DNA of 18,710 nt from an uncultured Duncaniella sp. GTDB lineage: Bacteria > Bacteroidota > Bacteroidia > Bacteroidales > Muribaculaceae. Each line of letters starts with the position of its first letter. Position 1 is the first letter of the stretch. This document shows positions 6,412 through 14,056 of the stretch, in pieces. The translations under genes and the position numbers were made by a program. The notes under the pieces were generated by a model that did not search any database, was not told the DNA's origin, and was given only the letters and a program-made list of their open reading frames with translations. The stretch lies in NCBI GenBank assembly GCA_910577335.1, contig CAJTMJ010000052.1, forward strand, positions 1 through 18,710, in the 5' to 3' direction.

Positions 6412-7956
6412 ATGTCAGAAAATAAACGAATCAAAACGGCTCTCATTTCTGTATTTTACAAGGACGGATTAGAAGAAATATTATCCAAACTCAATGAAAA
6501 CGGTGTAAGATTCCTGTCAACAGGCGGAACCCGCTCCTTCATAGAAGGACTCGGTTACGAATGTGATGCGGTAGAAGATCTCACCGGTTATCCATCCATT
6601 CTCGGAGGACGAGTTAAGACACTCCACCCCAAAGTGTTCGGAGGCATCCTTAACCGTCGTGAAAACGAGGGTGACCGCGCACAGATAGCGCAATACGAAA
6701 TTCCCGAAATAGACCTCGTGATTGTTGACCTCTACCCCTTCAGTGCCACTGTGGCATCGGGCGCGCCTGAGGCTGACATTATCGAGAAGATCGATATAGG
6801 CGGCATATCACTTATCCGTGCCGCTGCCAAAAACTACAAAGATGTCGTAATCGTGGCATCAAAAGCCCAGTACAAACCTCTTGCGGAGATGCTTACCCGC
6901 AACGGCGCTGAATCATCGTTGGAGGAACGCCGCTGGTTTGCATCACAGGCATTTGCCGTGTCATCAGGCTATGACACCGACATCTTCAACTACTTCGCTT
7001 CAACCGAAGTTGAATCACCTATCGAGTCACGTGAAGAGCTCCGCATAGCTTTCGACGACGCCAAGAAGATGCGCTACGGCGAAAATCCCCATCAGAAGGG
7101 AACATTTTTCGGAGACTTCAACGCAATGTTCGAACAGCTCCACGGCAAAGAGATCTCATACAACAATCTGCTCGACATCGACGCAGCCGTATCGCTGATT
7201 TCAGAATTTACCGACCCGACTTTCGCAATCCTCAAACATAACAACGCTTGCGGTCTTGCCACACGTCCTACCATAGCTGAAGCATGGAAAGACGCACTTG
7301 CCGGCGACCCGGTGAGCGCTTTCGGAGGTGTGCTTATCACCAACGGAACTGTTGACGAAGCCGCTGCAGAAGAGATTAACAAGATATTCTTCGAAGTAAT
7401 CATAGCACCTGCCTACACTGACGGCGCTCTTGAAATACTCAAGCAGAAGAAAAACCGCATAATACTCATCCAGAAGTCACCCCTTACCACCACACGCCAA
7501 TTCCGTTCGATACTCAACGGAGCACTCGTGCAGGATCGTGACTTGAAGATTGAGACTCCGGAGGATCTGAAAAAGGTAACAACACTTGGTGTTACCCCCG
7601 AACAGGTTGCCGACCTTCTTTTCGCAAACAAGATTGTGAAAAACTCCAAGAGCAACTCTATCGTTCTTGCAAAGGACGGCATGTTGCTTGCAAGTGGCGT
7701 AGGTCAGACCTCACGTGTTGACGCATTGAAGCAAGCTATCGAAAAAGCACATTCATTCGGCTTCGACCTTCACGGCGCAGTCATGGCATCAGATGCATTC
7801 TTCCCCTTCCCCGACTGTGTAGAGATAGCCGGACAGGCAGGAGTGACAGCTGTGATACATCCCGGAGGCTCGATACGTGATCAGGAGAGTGTGGACTATT
7901 GCAACGCACACGGAATGGCAATGGTGACCACCGGTTTCCGTCACTTCAAACATTAA
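6412..7956 (+). CDS. purH: Bifunctional AICAR formyltransferase/IMP cyclohydrolase PurH
   Basis: PurH carries out the last two steps of de novo IMP synthesis in the cytosol: transfer of a formyl group from 10-formyl-THF to AICAR, then ring closure to IMP. The 514 residues match the family length. The N-terminal MGS-like cyclohydrolase domain holds STGGT (36-40) and GGRVKTLHPKVFGGIL (65-80). The transformylase domain begins near 205 and includes RYGENPHQ (221-228), KHNNACGLA with catalytic K275-H276, and GDPVSAFGGV (298-307). The C-terminal AMVTTGFRHFKH is the usual end. It has its own strong promoter. The mre cluster starts 82 bases downstream on the same strand with only a weak terminator-like hairpin and no visible promoter between, so some co-transcription is possible. 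Confidence 0.98.
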   Translation: MSENKRIKTALISVFYKDGLEEILSKLNENGVRFLSTGGTRSFIEGLGYECDAVEDLTGYPSILGGRVKTLHPKVFGGILNRRENEGDRAQIAQYEIPEIDLVIVDLYPFSATVASGAPEADIIEKIDIGGISLIRAAAKNYKDVVIVASKAQYKPLAEMLTRNGAESSLEERRWFASQAFAVSSGYDTDIFNYFASTEVESPIESREELRIAFDDAKKMRYGENPHQKGTFFGDFNAMFEQLHGKEISYNNLLDIDAAVSLISEFTDPTFAILKHNNACGLATRPTIAEAWKDALAGDPVSAFGGVLITNGTVDEAAAEEINKIFFEVIIAPAYTDGALEILKQKKNRIILIQKSPLTTTRQFRSILNGALVQDRDLKIETPEDLKKVTTLGVTPEQVADLLFANKIVKNSKSNSIVLAKDGMLLASGVGQTSRVDALKQAIEKAHSFGFDLHGAVMASDAFFPFPDCVEIAGQAGVTAVIHPGGSIRDQESVDYCNAHGMAMVTTGFRHFKH

Positions 7957-7973
7957 AATTCACATACGATTAA

Positions 7974-8007
7974 AGATGCGGTCTCACTTACAGGACAGAC
8001 CGCATCT
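7974..8007 (+). terminator. Hairpin between purH and mreB, weak terminator or attenuator
   Basis: An 11-base-pair perfect stem (7974-7984 with 7997-8007) has a 12-base loop. The following bases, CTAATTGTTCTAAT, are only partly T-rich, so termination may be incomplete. I see no TAnnTTTG box between this hairpin and mreB. Confidence 0.55.
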
Positions 8008-8038
8008 CTAATTGTTCTAATACAAACCTCTCAAAATC

Positions 8039-9058
8039 ATGGGATTATTTTCATTCACAAAAGAAATCGCAATTGACCTCGGAACAGCCAATACGATTAT
8101 AATACACAACGACAAGATTGTTATCGACGAGCCTTCGATCGTGGCGTTAGAGAAGCGCACTGGCAAGCTTATCGCGGTAGGACGCGAGGCAAAGCTTATG
8201 CAGGGTAAGGAAAACGATGGCATCGAGACCATCCGTCCTCTCCGCAAAGGTGTCATAGCCAACTTCAACGCCGCTGAAATGATGATCCGCGGACTCATCA
8301 AGAAAGCAAGCTCGAAAAGCAATTGGTTCTCCCCCGCCATGAAAATGGTGGTAGGCATACCCTCAGGTTCTACTGAAGTTGAGATACGTGCCGTGCGTGA
8401 CTCGTCGGAACATGCCGGCGGACGTGACGTATATATGATATACGAGCCAATGGCAGCCGCTCTCGGTATAGGTATAGATGTGCTCGCACCTCAAGGTAAC
8501 ATGATTGTTGATATAGGTGGTGGTACCACTGAGATCGCAGTTATCTCGCTCGGAGGTATCGTCTCAAACAAGAGTATTCAAGTAGCCGGCGACGACCTCA
8601 CTGACGACATTATGGAACACATGAGCCGTGTGCATAACGTGAAAGTGGGCGAACGTACTGCCGAGCAGATAAAGATACATGTAGGTTCAGCCCTCACAGA
8701 GCTTGAAAATCCGCCGGAGGACTACATCGTACACGGACCTAACAAGATGACTGCCCTGCCGATGGAAGTGCCTGTATCATATCAGGAAATCTCCCACTGT
8801 ATCGAAAAGTCAATCTCACGTATCGAAGCAGCCGTGCTTCAGGCACTTGACGAAACCCCGCCTGAATTGTATTCAGATATCGTGATGAACGGTATCTTCC
8901 TCGCAGGTGGTGGCGCAATGCTCCGCGGACTTGACAAACGTCTGACTGACAAGATAGGAATCCAGTTCCATATCGCCGAGGATCCGTTGCTTGCCGTAGC
9001 CAAAGGTACGGGTGTGGCACTCAAAAACATCGAGACATTCTCATTCTTGATTCGATAA
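8039..9058 (+). CDS. mreB: Rod shape-determining protein MreB
   Basis: MreB is the bacterial actin that forms membrane-bound filaments and guides lateral wall synthesis by the elongasome. The 339-residue product has the actin-fold nucleotide motifs: phosphate-1 IDLGTANT (12-19), the connecting YEPMAAALG (135-143) with E136, phosphate-2 VDIGGGTTEIAVISLGG (157-173) with D158, and the adenosine loop GIFLAGGGAMLRGLD near residue 285. The N-terminus MGLFSFTKE is short and amphipathic and may help bind the membrane. It is the first gene of the five-gene mreBCD-mrdA-rodA cluster. The gap to mreC (107 bases) is the largest in the cluster and holds two RNA hairpins. Confidence 0.98.
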   Translation: MGLFSFTKEIAIDLGTANTIIIHNDKIVIDEPSIVALEKRTGKLIAVGREAKLMQGKENDGIETIRPLRKGVIANFNAAEMMIRGLIKKASSKSNWFSPAMKMVVGIPSGSTEVEIRAVRDSSEHAGGRDVYMIYEPMAAALGIGIDVLAPQGNMIVDIGGGTTEIAVISLGGIVSNKSIQVAGDDLTDDIMEHMSRVHNVKVGERTAEQIKIHVGSALTELENPPEDYIVHGPNKMTALPMEVPVSYQEISHCIEKSISRIEAAVLQALDETPPELYSDIVMNGIFLAGGGAMLRGLDKRLTDKIGIQFHIAEDPLLAVAKGTGVALKNIETFSFLIR

Positions 9059-9066
9059 AATAAATT

Positions 9067-9103
9067 GCGATTGACAGTCATATTTCAGTTGGCTGTCAAT
9101 CGT
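9067..9103 (+). other. First RNA hairpin in the mreB-mreC gap
   Basis: GATTGACAGTCA (9069-9080) pairs with TGGCTGTCAATC (9090-9101) through 12 pairs with one U-G. It extends one or two pairs outward (C9068-G9102, G9067-U9103) around a 9-base loop. The wobble pair forms in the mRNA strand only. No T tract follows, so it is not a standard terminator. Confidence 0.7.
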
Positions 9104-9108
9104 CAAAT

Positions 9109-9147
9109 TATATCATAGCCAGCCCGAACCGGCGATGCTGTGATATA
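9109..9147 (+). other. Second RNA hairpin in the mreB-mreC gap
   Basis: TATATCATAGC (9109-9119) pairs with GCTGTGATATA (9137-9147) through 11 pairs with one U-G, again a wobble only in the mRNA sense. An inner GCC/GGC helix may extend it. It ends 18 bases before the GTG start of mreC, so it could affect mRNA stability or access to that start. No T tract follows. Confidence 0.65.
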
Positions 9148-9165
9148 CATCCATCTTGATAAAAC

Positions 9166-10020
9166 GTGAGCGAACTATTAAAATTTTTCGTTAAATATAG
9201 CTCATGGTTTCTGTTTGCGGCTTATATCGTGGCGGGATGTGTGTTACTATTTTCCAACAACCCGTTTCAGCACCATGTCTATCTTTCATCTGCCAATGTT
9301 GTGTCGTCGGGTGTCTACAGGGCAGCCAATAGCGTCACATCTTATTTTTCGCTGCGTGACATCAACGAGGATCTTCAACGCCGAAATTCCGATCTCGAAC
9401 TTGAAATCTACCGTCTCAAGGATGTGATACGCAAATATCAGGAGGAAGTACATGCCGACACTATGACTGTGGATTCAGCCCTTACACGGTATCATTTCCT
9501 GATAGCACATGTCATAAACAATTCCATTACCCGTTCACATAATTACATAACCATCGAGAAGGGTCGTCTTGACGGCGTGGAACCTGAGATGGGTGTGATT
9601 GACCAGAACGGCATAGTGGGAATAGTGAATGTGGTGGGCGACCACACGGCTCGCTTGATATCAGTGCTTAACCCCTACTTACGTCTTTCATGCAAGGTGA
9701 AAGGTGAGCAGCAGGTAGGTTCACTTGTGTGGGACGGCAAAGATCCGGGCGAGGCTATCTTGGAGGAATTGCCCAAACATGCCAAATTCGTGAAAGGTGA
9801 CACTATAGTGACAAGCGGATTCTCATCGGTGTTCCCCGAAGGTGTTCCCGTCGGGACAATCCTTTCGGGCACACGTGACCGAGAGGATAACTTCTACACA
9901 CTGCGTGTGAAACTGTTCACTGACTTCTCCACGCTCTCAACCGTGCGTGTGATACGTGACAAGATGAAGGATGAACTTACGGCGGTGGAAAAAGAACCGG
10001 AAATAAAAAATGTAAACTAA
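9166..10020 (+). CDS. mreC: Rod shape-determining protein MreC
   Basis: MreC is the bitopic elongasome protein that binds and activates PBP2 in the periplasm. The 284-residue product has a short cytosolic start, one membrane helix at about 13-30 (SWFLFAAYIVAGCVLLF), a heptad-like coiled coil at about 63-95 (DINEDLQRRNSDLELEIY) and a beta-rich periplasmic domain with GVIDQNGIVGIVNVVGDHTA and the later TSGFSSVFPEGVPVGTI stretch. The start is GTG. No ATG lies upstream in frame after the hairpins, and the membrane helix follows closely, so GTG at 9166 fits. The stop is 2 bases before mreD, so these two are translationally close. Confidence 0.95.
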   Translation: MSELLKFFVKYSSWFLFAAYIVAGCVLLFSNNPFQHHVYLSSANVVSSGVYRAANSVTSYFSLRDINEDLQRRNSDLELEIYRLKDVIRKYQEEVHADTMTVDSALTRYHFLIAHVINNSITRSHNYITIEKGRLDGVEPEMGVIDQNGIVGIVNVVGDHTARLISVLNPYLRLSCKVKGEQQVGSLVWDGKDPGEAILEELPKHAKFVKGDTIVTSGFSSVFPEGVPVGTILSGTRDREDNFYTLRVKLFTDFSTLSTVRVIRDKMKDELTAVEKEPEIKNVN

Positions 10021-10022
10021 GG

Positions 10023-10544
10023 ATGAGCAAGACCACACTGCAATTTTTACTGTTAGGCTTTATATTAGTGCTTGCACAGGTAGTTGTGTTCAACCATATC
10101 TGCCTGTTCAATGTCGCTGTGCCGATGGTGTTCTTCTATCTCATCATCCGTTTACCCATCACCCTTTCCATAAACTGGGTGCTCACCATCGGGTTCTTTC
10201 TCGGCTTGATAGTTGACATATTCTCAGACACATACGGCATGAACGCACTTGCATGTACCATCGAAGCCATGCTGCGTCGTCCTATTTTGCGTCTTTACGT
10301 GCCACGTGAAGAGGACTTGACACGTCCGGAACCGTCAATGTATTCGCTCGGAACCTCCGCCTATCTCAAGTACCTGCTCACGATGACACTGCTCTACTGC
10401 ACACTTATATTCTTAATCGAAGCCTTTACTTTCTTCAATCCCATCCAGCTCGGACTACGCATCGTCACAAGCACAATGCTGTCAATGGTGCTGATGCTGG
10501 GTATTGACAGCTTAATGACACCAAGAAGTGAGAAAAGACTATAA
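10023..10544 (+). CDS. mreD: Rod shape-determining protein MreD
   Basis: MreD is a small polytopic inner-membrane elongasome protein. The 173-residue product is largely hydrophobic, with about five membrane segments (first at about 5-24, then 32-50, 52-68, about 118-138 and 145-163). The signature GLIVDIFSDTYGMNALACT (61-79) matches the family. It begins 2 bases after mreC and overlaps the start of mrdA by 17 bases, which suggests coupled translation. Confidence 0.92.
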   Translation: MSKTTLQFLLLGFILVLAQVVVFNHICLFNVAVPMVFFYLIIRLPITLSINWVLTIGFFLGLIVDIFSDTYGMNALACTIEAMLRRPILRLYVPREEDLTRPEPSMYSLGTSAYLKYLLTMTLLYCTLIFLIEAFTFFNPIQLGLRIVTSTMLSMVLMLGIDSLMTPRSEKRL

Positions 10545-12390
10545 TCTTGAAAAACGTCGCTATGTCATAAGCGGTTTCATCATAATAATCGCATTGATAT
10601 ATATAGCACGCCTGTTCAGCTTACAGGTGGCTGACTCCAAATACAAAGATTACGCTGACTCAAACGCTTTTTTGAGGAAAGCGGTATATCCTTCACGAGG
10701 CATCATCTATGACCGTGACGGCAGACTTGTGGTGTACAATCAGCCGGCATACGACGTGATGATGATACCCCGTGACGTCAAGGATTTCGACACTATAGAT
10801 TTCTGCCGCACACTTAATATCACGCCCGAGGATCTGAATAAGCGAATAGCCGACATGAAGGACAAACGTCGCAATCCCGGCTATTCAACATATTCACCCC
10901 AACGGCTTCTGACCCACCTCACAGCCGAGGAATACGGACGCTTGCAGGAAAAACTATACCGCTTCCCCGGTTTCTATATACAGAAACGTATCCTCAGGGA
11001 ATATAATTACAAAAGTGCCGCCAACGTGCTCGGAAATATCCGTGAAGTATCACAAAAGGATATTGACAGAGACCCCTATTACATGCCGGGCGACTATATC
11101 GGTGACATCGGTGTGGAACATACCTATGAGGAACATCTGCGTGGCAACAAAGGTGTGGAGGTCCTTATGCGAGACGCTCTCGGACGTATACAAGGTAGAT
11201 ATGAAGAAGGAGCGTTGGACCGTGACGCAGTGGCTGGGAAAAACATAAAACTCAGCCTTAACATAGAGCTTCAGCAGTATGCCGAGTCACTGATGATGAA
11301 CAAGAAAGGCGCTGTGGTCGCAATAGAGCCATCCACCGGTGAGGTGCTGTGTCTTGTGTCGGCTCCTACCTACGACCCAAGCTTGCTCATAGGCAGGGAA
11401 CGAGGTAACAACTACAACAAGATGATGAGAGACCTTGACAAGCCTCTATTCAACCGTGCCATTCAAGCCACCTACCCTCCGGGTTCAACTTTCAAGCCTA
11501 CGCAAGGATTAATATTGCTTGAAGAAGGTATCATCACCACCGGGACAATGTTTCCCTGCTCTCACGGCTTCATATCGGGAGGTCTGAGAGTCGGTTGCCA
11601 CGGACATGGCTCACCCCTACCCTTAAAACCCGCATTGCAGACATCGTGCAACGCATATTTCTGCTGGGGATTCAAGGCGATGATTGACAAACGAGGGAAA
11701 TATGGCAGCTCGGCAAACGCTTTCGATATATGGAAAAAGCACATGGTGTCGATGGGCTACGGTTACAAACTCGGAATCGACCTTCCGGGCGAGTACCGAG
11801 GCTTCATACCTAACGTGGACTTCTATAACAAATGGTATGGCGCTGGTCACTGGAGTGCCAATACTATCATCTCTGTAGCCATAGGTCAAGGTGAAATCCT
11901 TGCCACACCGCTTCAAATTGCTAATCTTTGCGCCACGATTGCCAACCGAGGGCATTATATCACTCCACATGTCGTGAAAGAGATTCAGGACACCATAGTC
12001 CCTGCCGAATATCTTGAAAAGCACACCCCTACCATTGCTTCGCATTGGTATGAGGATATAGCCGAAGGTATGCGTATGGCGGTAACAGGCGGTACGTGCC
12101 GTCTTGCCAACCTCGCAGACATAGAGGTGTGCGGAAAGACGGGTACGGCACAGAACCCCCATGGTAAAGACCACTCGGCTTTCATGGGCTTTGCCCCGTA
12201 TCATGATCCTAAAATCGCAATAGCGGTTTATGTCGAAAACGCCGGCTTCGGAGCCACGTATGGTGTGCCGATAGGTTCACTTGTCATGGAACGTTACCTC
12301 AGAGGGTTCATACCTCCCGAACGGAAATATCTTGAGGAACGTATGTTGCAAGCCAACACAATCCAGTTTGCCGGCACAAAGAAACATTAA
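10528..12390 (+). CDS. mrdA: Penicillin-binding protein 2 (elongation transpeptidase)
   Basis: PBP2 is the class B transpeptidase that crosslinks new peptidoglycan during elongation, paired with the glycosyltransferase RodA. The 620-residue product has a short basic start, one membrane helix at about 12-31, the pedestal domain (KAVYPSRGIIYDRDGRLV, 51-68; GDIGVEHTYEEHLRG, 192-206) and a transpeptidase domain with all three catalytic motifs: S320-T-F-K323 with nucleophile S320, S373-C-N375, and K537-T-G539. It starts at GTG inside the end of mreD; a later start would remove the membrane anchor. It resembles the family throughout, with no truncation. Confidence 0.97.
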   Translation: MRKDYNLEKRRYVISGFIIIIALIYIARLFSLQVADSKYKDYADSNAFLRKAVYPSRGIIYDRDGRLVVYNQPAYDVMMIPRDVKDFDTIDFCRTLNITPEDLNKRIADMKDKRRNPGYSTYSPQRLLTHLTAEEYGRLQEKLYRFPGFYIQKRILREYNYKSAANVLGNIREVSQKDIDRDPYYMPGDYIGDIGVEHTYEEHLRGNKGVEVLMRDALGRIQGRYEEGALDRDAVAGKNIKLSLNIELQQYAESLMMNKKGAVVAIEPSTGEVLCLVSAPTYDPSLLIGRERGNNYNKMMRDLDKPLFNRAIQATYPPGSTFKPTQGLILLEEGIITTGTMFPCSHGFISGGLRVGCHGHGSPLPLKPALQTSCNAYFCWGFKAMIDKRGKYGSSANAFDIWKKHMVSMGYGYKLGIDLPGEYRGFIPNVDFYNKWYGAGHWSANTIISVAIGQGEILATPLQIANLCATIANRGHYITPHVVKEIQDTIVPAEYLEKHTPTIASHWYEDIAEGMRMAVTGGTCRLANLADIEVCGKTGTAQNPHGKDHSAFMGFAPYHDPKIAIAVYVENAGFGATYGVPIGSLVMERYLRGFIPPERKYLEERMLQANTIQFAGTKKH

Positions 12391-12422
12391 CAGCTAAAAT
12401 CTCCCATATTTTTTCAACAAAA

Positions 12423-13883
12423 GTGGAAAAAGACACAAATACATCGGTACTAAAGTATGTTGACTGGTTTACCGTCATCATATATATATTGCTGGTCACT
12501 GCCGGGATGGTGAGCATCTATGCTGCCAGCTATGACTTTGACCATGCAAACATGTTGAGTTTCACCGAATTTTCCGGCAAACAGTTTCGTTGGATAGGTC
12601 TTTCGCTTGGATTGGGATTGGTGATTTTGCTTATAGATGTCAGGGTTTATGAGAATTACGCATATATAATATATATAAGTGTGCTGATCCTGCTGCTGGT
12701 CACCATATTCGTGGCGCCTGATATTAAAGGCTCTCATTCGTGGCTTGTATTGGGACCGATGAGTCTGCAACCTGCCGAATTTGGTAAATTTGCCACTGCG
12801 CTATGTCTTGCCAAACTCTTTTCAAGTTATAATTTTGTTCTCAACGCCTCAAAGAAAAATTATGTCAGGGCGCTCCTGATAATCTTTTTGCCGGTCATAC
12901 TCATTCTCGGACAAAAGGAAACGGGCTCGGCACTCGTATATATGTCGTTGTTCTTTGTGCTGTACCGTGAGGGTATGAGCGGACTTGTATTGTTAGCAGC
13001 ACTGTGCGCCGTAGTGTTTTTCGTCGTGGAAGTGAAGTTCACCGGCACAATGCTACTCGGCATCCCTACAGGCGAGGCTGCGGTCTTCATGATGATCATG
13101 ACACTCGTGGTGGCGATGCTTGCGATATACTGCAAACATTTCGAAGGTGCAAGAAATGTATTCCTTTGGTATGTAGGCACAGGGATAATCGTGGCTGCAC
13201 TCAGCTGGTTCGGAATACCGGTACCGGGAATGGCTTATTTCCTGTTTGCCATCGGTGTCTCGCTTTTATATTGCGTGCTGCTGATGTTCAAAACAAAAGC
13301 CAGAAATCTCATAATAACTGTAGGTACTGCCGTGATTTCCATAGCTTTTCTTTTTTCAGTAAACTACGCTTTCACCTCGATACTTCAACCGCACCAGCAG
13401 ATGCGTATCAAAGTGGCACTCGGAATCGAGGAGGACTTGCGAGGGGCAGGCTACAATGTGAATCAGTCGAAAATAGCTATCGGCTCAGGGGGTATATGGG
13501 GTAAGGGGTTCCTTAACGGTACACAAACCAAGTTGAAATATGTGCCTGAACAGCATACCGACTTTATATATTGCACCATCGGCGAGGAAGAGGGATTTAT
13601 AGGAGCTGCCGGGGTACTGCTGCTGTTCCTGATACTGATATTACGCATCATTTCACTTGCTGAACGTCAGCCCACGGTGTTTGGACGAGTCTACGCCTAC
13701 TGTGTGGCAAGTTATCTGATATTCCATATAGCCATTAACATAGGTATGGTCATAGGTCTATGTCCTGTAATCGGCATACCTCTACCCTTCTTCAGCTATG
13801 GCGGTTCGTCACTCTGGGGATTCACATTCCTCCTCTTCATCCTCCTCCGCATCGACGCCTCCCGCCGCGAACGCTCATTCTGA
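12423..13883 (+). CDS. rodA: Rod shape-determining protein RodA (SEDS glycosyltransferase)
   Basis: RodA polymerises glycan strands from lipid II in the inner membrane, working with PBP2. The 486-residue product has the SEDS pattern: SLQPAEFGK (114-122), QKETGSALVY (164-173), the periplasmic stretch GYNVNQSKIAIGSGGIWGKG (343-362), PEQHTDFIYCTIGEEEGF (375-392) and GIPLPFFSYGGSS (451-463). It is about 110 residues longer than E. coli RodA; the extra part (about 190-310) adds several hydrophobic segments, which I believe is common in Bacteroidales. The start is GTG, 32 bases after mrdA. It ends the cluster, followed by a strong terminator about 100 bases on. Confidence 0.95.
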   Translation: MEKDTNTSVLKYVDWFTVIIYILLVTAGMVSIYAASYDFDHANMLSFTEFSGKQFRWIGLSLGLGLVILLIDVRVYENYAYIIYISVLILLLVTIFVAPDIKGSHSWLVLGPMSLQPAEFGKFATALCLAKLFSSYNFVLNASKKNYVRALLIIFLPVILILGQKETGSALVYMSLFFVLYREGMSGLVLLAALCAVVFFVVEVKFTGTMLLGIPTGEAAVFMMIMTLVVAMLAIYCKHFEGARNVFLWYVGTGIIVAALSWFGIPVPGMAYFLFAIGVSLLYCVLLMFKTKARNLIITVGTAVISIAFLFSVNYAFTSILQPHQQMRIKVALGIEEDLRGAGYNVNQSKIAIGSGGIWGKGFLNGTQTKLKYVPEQHTDFIYCTIGEEEGFIGAAGVLLLFLILILRIISLAERQPTVFGRVYAYCVASYLIFHIAINIGMVIGLCPVIGIPLPFFSYGGSSLWGFTFLLFILLRIDASRRERSF

Positions 13884-13957
13884 TAAAGTATCACCAATAT
13901 TTATCACGGTTATCACAGCTATTGTGGCAACATTTATCGGGATTTATATCTCAGAAA

Positions 13958-13965
13958 TACATTTG
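13958..13965 (+). promoter_or_regulatory. Possible -7 promoter box between rodA and its terminator
   Basis: TACATTTG is a full match to TAnnTTTG. The base context about 21 bases upstream is TTTA rather than TTTG. Transcription from here would meet the hairpin at 13989 after about 20 bases and yield an RNA of about 55-60 bases. This may be chance in AT-rich sequence. Confidence 0.25.
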
Positions 13966-13988
13966 CAATAGCATTATAAATAAAGATT

Positions 13989-14029
13989 AACTCCCGGGCA
14001 CTTCACTTAGGAAAGTGTCCGGGAGTTTT
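13989..14029 (+). terminator. Terminator of the mre-rodA cluster
   Basis: A 15-base-pair stem (13989-14003 with 14013-14027, one G-U pair) has a 9-base loop and ends in TTTT. It lies between convergent genes, so it may also stop transcription of the transporter gene from the other side, although the minus-strand tail is less T-rich. Confidence 0.88.
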
Positions 14030-14056
14030 GTATTTATCAAGTCTCAAATAGAGGTG

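Noticed and set aside
11623..12204. 193-codon minus-strand frame inside mrdA
   Set aside because: It is antisense to the PBP2 transpeptidase domain, whose three catalytic motifs are intact.
13004..13504. 166-codon frame overlapping rodA
   Set aside because: It is out of frame with a clear SEDS protein, rich in R, H and C, and matches no family.
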